Below are positions 59,770 to 64,000 of a DNA stretch of 64,000 bases, in pieces. The position numbers and the translations under genes were made by a program. Origin of the DNA: an uncultured Phycisphaerales bacterium (lineage in GTDB: Bacteria > Planctomycetota > Phycisphaerae > Phycisphaerales > UBA1924); the NCBI GenBank assembly GCA_937995595.1, contig CALKJW010000012.1:20278-84277 (forward strand). The letters are read 5' to 3'. The number at the start of each line of letters is the position of its first letter. The stretch's first letter is position 1. The notes below the pieces were generated by a model. It was not told the DNA's origin. It ran no database searches and saw only the letters and a list, made by a program, of their open reading frames with translations.

Positions 59770-60672
59770 ATGCGCATCCTGCTGACCAACGACGACGGCC
59801 TCCGCGCCCCGGGCATTCAGGCGATGTACGAGGCGCTGGTCGATGCGCACGGCGAGTTCACCGACAGCGGCGGGGCGCTGGGCGAGGTCACGTGCATCGC
59901 GCCGCTGACGGTGCAGTCGGCCACGAGTCACGGCGTGACGTTCCACGAGCCGCTGATGATCCGCGAGGAGCGGCTGGGCTGGGCCGGGCGCGAGACCATG
60001 AGCGGCATCGCCGTTGACGGCCGCCCGGCCGACTGCGTGAAACTCGCCATCGCGGCGTTGTGGCCGGAGAGGTTCGGCGCAGGTTCGAAGCCGGATCTGT
60101 TGATCTCGGGCATGAACGCGGGTGCGAACGTGGGGATCAACGTGATCTACTCGGGCACGGTCGCCGCGGCGCTGGAGGGGGCGTTCCTGGGCATCCCGTC
60201 GATCGCGGTGAGCCTGCACATCGGCGCTGGGGGGATGAGCCGGACGGACTTCCGCGCGGGCGCGCGGCACGCGCGCCGCGCGATCGAGCGTGTGCTGCGC
60301 GGCTGCCCGAAGGCCGACGCGTCGTCGCGGTTCGGCCTGCCCGAGCCGCACGCGTGCGTGTCGATCAACGTACCCGTGACCGCGCTGGGGTCGCCGGAGG
60401 CCGAGCCGGGTTTCCGCTTCCCGGTGCGCATCTGCCCGATGAACACGCACGGGCTGAACGACAGGTACGAGCGGCGCGTGTCGCCGGGCGGCGACGTGTA
60501 CTACTGGGCGTCGGGGCACGGGCTCGACTTCCGCACGACCAACGAGGGGAGCGACGTCGAGCAGATCTTCCGCAAGGTGACGACGGTGACGCCGCTGCGC
60601 TACGACCTGACCAAGAAGAGCACGCTGGCGACGTGGCGTGCGCGCGTCGAGGGCGACGGCGCGGCGCGGTGA
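59770..60672 (+). CDS. surE: 5'/3'-nucleotidase SurE
   Basis: 300 residues. It starts MRILLTNDDGLRAPGI, the SurE metal-binding N-terminus. It then shows VTCIAPLTVQSATSHGVTFH, VDGRPADCVKLAI, DLLISGMNAGANVGINVIYSG (the second conserved Asn) and GTVAAALEGAFLGIPSIAVS. It dephosphorylates nucleoside monophosphates and other phosphates. It is slightly longer than most (about 250), with additions after residue 180. Confidence 0.95.
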   Translation: MRILLTNDDGLRAPGIQAMYEALVDAHGEFTDSGGALGEVTCIAPLTVQSATSHGVTFHEPLMIREERLGWAGRETMSGIAVDGRPADCVKLAIAALWPERFGAGSKPDLLISGMNAGANVGINVIYSGTVAAALEGAFLGIPSIAVSLHIGAGGMSRTDFRAGARHARRAIERVLRGCPKADASSRFGLPEPHACVSINVPVTALGSPEAEPGFRFPVRICPMNTHGLNDRYERRVSPGGDVYYWASGHGLDFRTTNEGSDVEQIFRKVTTVTPLRYDLTKKSTLATWRARVEGDGAAR

Positions 60673-60689
60673 GTCCCGTCTTCGATCCG

Positions 60690-60726
60690 TCACGCCCGAG
60701 ATCGAGCGTGAGTCCGGATCAGTTCC
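60690..60726 (+). repeat. 37-base dispersed repeat, copy 2
   Basis: Matches the copy at 17737-17773 at 35 of 37 positions. It lies between the convergent stops of surE and the DUF1223-like gene and covers the latter's stop codon. Confidence 0.7.
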
Positions 60727-61714
60727 TGAGTTCCAACTCCGCCACGGCGAGCACGCGCATGGTCTTGCCGTGCTGCAGGTAACCGACGACGCGCCGGGCG
60801 CGGTCGGGCGCGCCGGCCGGGCGCGCGGGCGGCGTCAGGTCGGCCGCGCCCGAGCCGTCGCGCGAGAGTTTGAACGTCTTGATGGTGAGCACGCGGCCGA
60901 GGCGCGCCGCCGACCGCGAGGCCGAGCCCTCGGCGCCGAGTGGGACGTCCTCGACCAGCGCCAGGTTCAGCACGACGTCGTCGCTCAGGCGCGGCGTGCC
61001 CGCGGGCTTCGCGGCGCGGGGCGTTTCGGGCGGCGCGGCCTTGAACTCGACCCGCACCGCGCCCGCCGCGGCGGTCTTGGGGTCGGGGTGCGCGAGTTTG
61101 AGTTCGAGTTTGCCGCCGGCGGGATCGGACGAGGCGCGCACGAGCGCGTCGCGGAGGCCGTTGGCGTCGCGCGCGGCGGGGGTCTCGGCGAGCGTCGACG
61201 ACAGGATGGCGACCGGGCCGGGCGCTGCGCGCTGGTCGATCATGGCGCGGGCGTAGGCGCGGCGGCGCCGTCCGGCCTCGACCGCGACGAACGGGTCGAT
61301 GTCCTCGGGCGCGGCGTCCTTGTCGGTCGCCGCGCCGAAACAGACGATCAGCGGGCGCGACGCGGGCCCTTCATCAACGGCGCCGAGAAGATCCGCCGCG
61401 GCCTGCGCGGCAAGGGGCGTGGGCAGGTACATCTCGACCACGGGCGTGCCGGGCTGCGCGGCGCGGGCCTGGGTCCTCGGCTCGGTCGTACGCCCGCCGG
61501 AGGATGCCCCCTCCCACGGTTTGCGCGGCTGTTCGTCGAGGCTGGTCGATGGGCGCGCGGCCCCCGAGGATCGCGCCAGGGCGACCGCCTCGGCGGTTGC
61601 GCGCTCGTCGCCGCCCGCCGCGGCACGGGCGGTCGAGGCCAGGTCCAGAAGCATGGCCGGGAGGATCGCCAGCGCGAGAAGGAAACCGGCGCCGACAAGC
61701 CGCAGAGAGGTCAT
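60719..61714 (-). CDS. Exported DUF1223-like protein without the cysteine pair
   Basis: 331 residues from ATG 61714; the track start at 61777 is upstream. A signal peptide (VGAGFLLALAILPAMLLDLA) is followed by a low-complexity stretch. Then comes a thioredoxin-like layout seen in DUF1223 proteins: TPVVEMYLPTPLAAQAAADL in place of the usual VVELFTSQGCSSCPPAD, then DPFVAVEAGRRRRAYARAM, and a C-terminal beta part (LGRVLTIKTFKLSRDG, RRVVGYLQHGKTMRVLAVAE). The redox cysteines are replaced by Ala/Gln. The family match is by layout and is moderate. Confidence 0.55.
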   Translation of the reverse strand: MTSLRLVGAGFLLALAILPAMLLDLASTARAAAGGDERATAEAVALARSSGAARPSTSLDEQPRKPWEGASSGGRTTEPRTQARAAQPGTPVVEMYLPTPLAAQAAADLLGAVDEGPASRPLIVCFGAATDKDAAPEDIDPFVAVEAGRRRRAYARAMIDQRAAPGPVAILSSTLAETPAARDANGLRDALVRASSDPAGGKLELKLAHPDPKTAAAGAVRVEFKAAPPETPRAAKPAGTPRLSDDVVLNLALVEDVPLGAEGSASRSAARLGRVLTIKTFKLSRDGSGAADLTPPARPAGAPDRARRVVGYLQHGKTMRVLAVAELELRN

Positions 61715-62004
61715 GGGAGTCGCTCCGAGTGCTGAAGCGGCCGGGGCTGCGCGCACCACCGCCGCACGAGACAGCATCGGATCCGTCGGCGAGCGCGGCC
61801 AGTCGGCCGCGTGTTATCCGGTCCGCCGCAACCGGCGGCCGGTCGCGCCAGACGCGAAGGGTTGTCAACGGCCCAAAAGCAGCCGCGGCCGGCCCGCGCT
61901 GCGGACCGGCCGTCGGGTGCATCGGGATCGCGGCGCGGGGCGGACTCGCCCTTGCCGCGAATCCCCCAGCGGGGCGTTCGTGGATCCGTGGGACTTCGGA
62001 CCGC

Positions 62005-62835
62005 TCAGCGGCGGCGGCGCACCGCGGCCAGGCCGCCCAGGGCCAGCAGCGAGGCCGCGCCGGGCGCGGGAATGGCGGGCGTGAAGTCCCAGGACAGAAT
62101 CTCGTGTCGCTCCGCGTGCCAGGCCTGGCCGGTGGCGGAGGTGAAGCCCACGTAGGCGTTGCCACCAGAGAGCGTCATGTGGCTGGTGAGGGTGATCGGG
62201 GCGTTGATGATGGGCGTGATGAGGTCGTCGAGGAAGACCTGCATCAGGCCGGGGGTGTAGACGATGCGGACCGAGTGGATGTTGCCGTCGGACATGTTGA
62301 CCGACGGGATGGCGCTGGCGAGCGAGAAGGCCTGCTCGGGCCGGTTGGCGCTCAGGCCGTTGGTCTGGATGGAGACGTGGTTGTCGCTCCCGAAGTCGGG
62401 CCAACTGGCGCCGTTGTTGAAGGTGTCGAACTCGACGGCGACGCTGTTGCCGATGCCGATCTGGCTGGGGAAGTTCGGGTTGGTGGCGTAGCCGATCGCG
62501 CCGCCGGTCCCGCCGAGGGCCGAGAGGTTCTCGTTCTGGATGACGAACACGATACCGTCGGCGCCCAAGCCCGCGATGTCGCGGATGCGGAACGTGAAGT
62601 TGGTCACGAAGCCGGGGCCGACGTTCTGCGGGATGTTGTACCACATCGAGCCGGCCAGGGGCCCGGTGGGCGGCGTCAGCGAGACGGTGCTGCCGGTCTG
62701 CGCGGCTGCGCCGTTGAACGTCAGCCCCGCCACCGACGAGAAGTCGGGGTAGTTGAACTGTGCGAACGCTGGCGAGGCGAGGCCTGCGGCGGCAATCGCA
62801 ATCCCGAGACGAGAACTCACGAATGTCTTGCTCAT
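62005..62835 (-). CDS. Legume-lectin-like exported protein with PEP-CTERM-type tail
   Basis: 276 residues from ATG 62835 (GGAGA upstream). A signal peptide (about 1-25, cut after SPAFA) is followed by an L-type lectin fold: NFTFRIRDIAGLGADGIVFV, SVAVEFDTFNN (the Asp/Asn-rich Ca2+ site region), HVSIQTNG, HSVRIVYTPGLMQVFLDDL and YVGFTSATGQAWHAERHEIL. It ends IPAPGAASLLALGGLAAVRRRR, a short hydrophobic anchor and Arg run of the PEP-CTERM kind, likely processed by an exosortase/archaeosortase-type enzyme. It probably binds sugars at the cell surface. Confidence 0.83.
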   Translation of the reverse strand: MSKTFVSSRLGIAIAAAGLASPAFAQFNYPDFSSVAGLTFNGAAAQTGSTVSLTPPTGPLAGSMWYNIPQNVGPGFVTNFTFRIRDIAGLGADGIVFVIQNENLSALGGTGGAIGYATNPNFPSQIGIGNSVAVEFDTFNNGASWPDFGSDNHVSIQTNGLSANRPEQAFSLASAIPSVNMSDGNIHSVRIVYTPGLMQVFLDDLITPIINAPITLTSHMTLSGGNAYVGFTSATGQAWHAERHEILSWDFTPAIPAPGAASLLALGGLAAVRRRR

Positions 62836-63470
62836 GGACCGATCTCCAAACTCACGTGCCCCGCTGAGGGCGTTGTGCGGACAGCAACGAGCGCGACCAC
62901 TGCGCCGGGAGCACACGCTCCCTTCGAACCCGTCGGCCAGCCGACAGCGGGCCGACCGACACCCCGGCACGCTGCCGTGCGCGGGACGCGACGCCCGAGT
63001 CCGGGCGACGCCACCTGGTTGTCACGGCTGAACGCCAGCCGCGAGAGAGAGAACCCGCTCACGACCACGCGCCTCGCGGCGCGTGTGCGGGGCCATTCCC
63101 ACGTGCGATCCGCCGAGCGGCCCGCACGTCCCGGCTCGGCGCGTCCTCGCGGCGCCGAACCGGGTCATTCCTGTTTTCGCGGTGTTCGTGGGGAAACCGC
63201 GAGCAGAACCAACGCCGCCATCGGGACGCGACCGTCCCGCGCGACAAACCGGTCTCTGCTCTCCTCCCCCGACGGGTGCCCGCCCTCCCAGGCGCACCCT
63301 CGGCCCCGCCGGCTCTCGCCTGAACGGGGCACTTGTTGAAGGTATTAGATCACGTCTCCGACGGAAAGCAAGCGAAAAGCGCCGAAGTTGTGCCGGAATC
63401 GCAAGTGGCTTGTGCCTATGGGATTAGACGTAGCGACGTGGTAGATAATCCGTGGAATCCCGCGTCTGCG
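62836..63470. other. Intergenic stretch of about 635 bases
   Basis: No gene seen; the track ORFs here are short, Arg/Pro-rich and unconvincing. The right part (about 63340-63450) is clearly AT-richer, with TATTAG and TAGATAAT, which could be promoter boxes or the trace of a lost gene. No repeat of the kinds above is present. Confidence 0.5.
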
Positions 63471-63486
63471 GGGGCCTTCAGGCCCC
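63471..63486 (-). terminator. Hairpin just after the response regulator gene
   Basis: GGGGCC-TTCA-GGCCCC lies 3 bases past the minus-strand stop at 63489. A second possible hairpin, CCCGC-GTCT-GCGGG, overlaps it at 63459-63472. No T run. Confidence 0.5.
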
Positions 63487-63488
63487 GG

Positions 63489-63911
63489 TTATCCGGGCCT
63501 GCCGAATGAGCGGATGAGGGCGTCGCGCAGTTCCCGCTCGGCGATGGGCTTGTGGATCCGGGCGTGCGCACGCTGCTTGGCGCTCAGCAGCATCGGGCTG
63601 GCGTAGCCGGTGACGAACACGTACGGGAGCCTCAACTCCGCCATCCGATCGGCGATGGGTTCGCTGGTCTGGCCGGCGAGATTGATGTCCAGGACGCCCG
63701 CGTCGCACCGGCCCGCCTCGATCAACGGCACCGCCTTCTCGACCGAGGCCACAGGCCCGACCACGCTGCAGCCCAGATCGGCGAGCATGCGCGAGATCGA
63801 AGCCGCGGCGAGGAACGAGTCTTCGACCACGAGCACTCGCAAACCTGCGAGTTTGGGTTCAACTTCGGCGCTACCGACGGGCGTGTCGGGTGGGACCTGC
63901 GTCGCGGCCAT
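63489..63911 (-). CDS. Single-domain response regulator
   Basis: 140 residues, one receiver domain without an output part. LRVLVVEDSFLAAASISRML gives the acidic pocket (a Glu-Asp pair). GVLDINLAGQ holds the phosphorylated Asp (about 75), VFVTGYAS the conserved Thr, and RIHKPI the Lys-Pro. A nonpolar and acidic lead of about 22 residues precedes it. It resembles the CheY/DUF-type stand-alone receivers close to sensor kinases, but no kinase is beside it here. Confidence 0.85.
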   Translation of the reverse strand: MAATQVPPDTPVGSAEVEPKLAGLRVLVVEDSFLAAASISRMLADLGCSVVGPVASVEKAVPLIEAGRCDAGVLDINLAGQTSEPIADRMAELRLPYVFVTGYASPMLLSAKQRAHARIHKPIAERELRDALIRSFGRPG

Positions 63912-64000
63912 GGCACCCTCCGTGAATAGGGTGACTCTCAGCCGTGGGGAGCCGCCGAGTGATGGACTGCGAAGTCGTGCGCGGCCGGAACCTGCCGCGC

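Overview
The window is uniformly very GC-rich. It carries several marks of the Planctomycetota class Phycisphaerae: short C-terminal sorting tails of the form PAPGAA..LALGGLAA.RRRR, a scrap of a GC-type dockerin tail (CPAD...DIFAYLSAWFAG), a HYExAFE-family protein, membrane proteins with a C..C(G/A)Y.LRG...CPECG ribbon, and an EF-Tu whose switch I loop lacks the usual RGITI. All of this is read from the sequence and from general knowledge of these families; no search was run.

Layout. 1-312: 5' part of a divergent pseudopilin gene. 475-12814: a sensor histidine kinase, a STAS protein and a type II secretion/type IV pilus-like operon (GspE/PilB ATPase, GspF/PilC platform, PilM, PilN, PilO and PilP-like proteins, then a major pseudopilin, three minor pseudopilins and a GspK/PilX-like protein). 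Six consecutive junctions in this operon use 4-base stop/start overlaps, and a (GAT)9 tract forms the last junction. No secretin or prepilin peptidase lies in the window. 12825-21401: a small lipoprotein, phenylalanine hydroxylase, a ribbon membrane protein, biosynthetic arginine decarboxylase, a decayed HAF-repeat gene carrying a hairpin element, class III fructose-bisphosphatase and a deoxyhypusine-synthase-like enzyme. 21428-22633: a rearranged patch with inverted repeats, a ribbon membrane gene, a duplicated ribbon fragment and a dockerin scrap. 22664-30933 (minus strand): OsmC, a K+ channel with RCK domains, an S9 peptidase, a PSP1/RicT protein with a long Arg/Gly tail, two related small exported proteins, a small membrane protein and a HYExAFE protein. 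31058-39718: a small membrane protein, an M1 metallopeptidase lipoprotein, an HMA-like protein, tRNA-Leu, a possible haem protein, a coiled-coil lipoprotein and a helical-repeat exported protein. 39786-44133: OppA and OppB without the rest of an Opp system, then PgpA and PgsA. 44325-47677: tRNA-Thr, tuf, rpmG, tRNA-Trp, secE, nusG. 47680-57997: a polysaccharide or glycoconjugate modification cluster. 58338-60672: coaD, a beta-lactamase-fold protein without metal ligands, and surE. 60719-64000: a DUF1223-like protein, a lectin-like PEP-CTERM-type protein and a response regulator.

The most novel-looking system is the 47680-57997 cluster. Four multidomain proteins (a GT4 glycosyltransferase, a double glycosyltransferase, a TylF-type O-methyltransferase, and a methyltransferase-glycosyltransferase fusion) all end in the same module of about 100 residues with a YGAGRHT signature and a following (V/I)A(I/L)xDD strand. 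A sulfotransferase, a free-standing methyltransferase and a GT4 mannosyltransferase-like enzyme accompany them. The module looks Rossmann-like and may bind a nucleotide or sugar nucleotide, or dock the enzymes together. A second recurring theme is a TACGCT-type box 5-8 bases before many ATG codons, which suggests widespread leaderless transcription.
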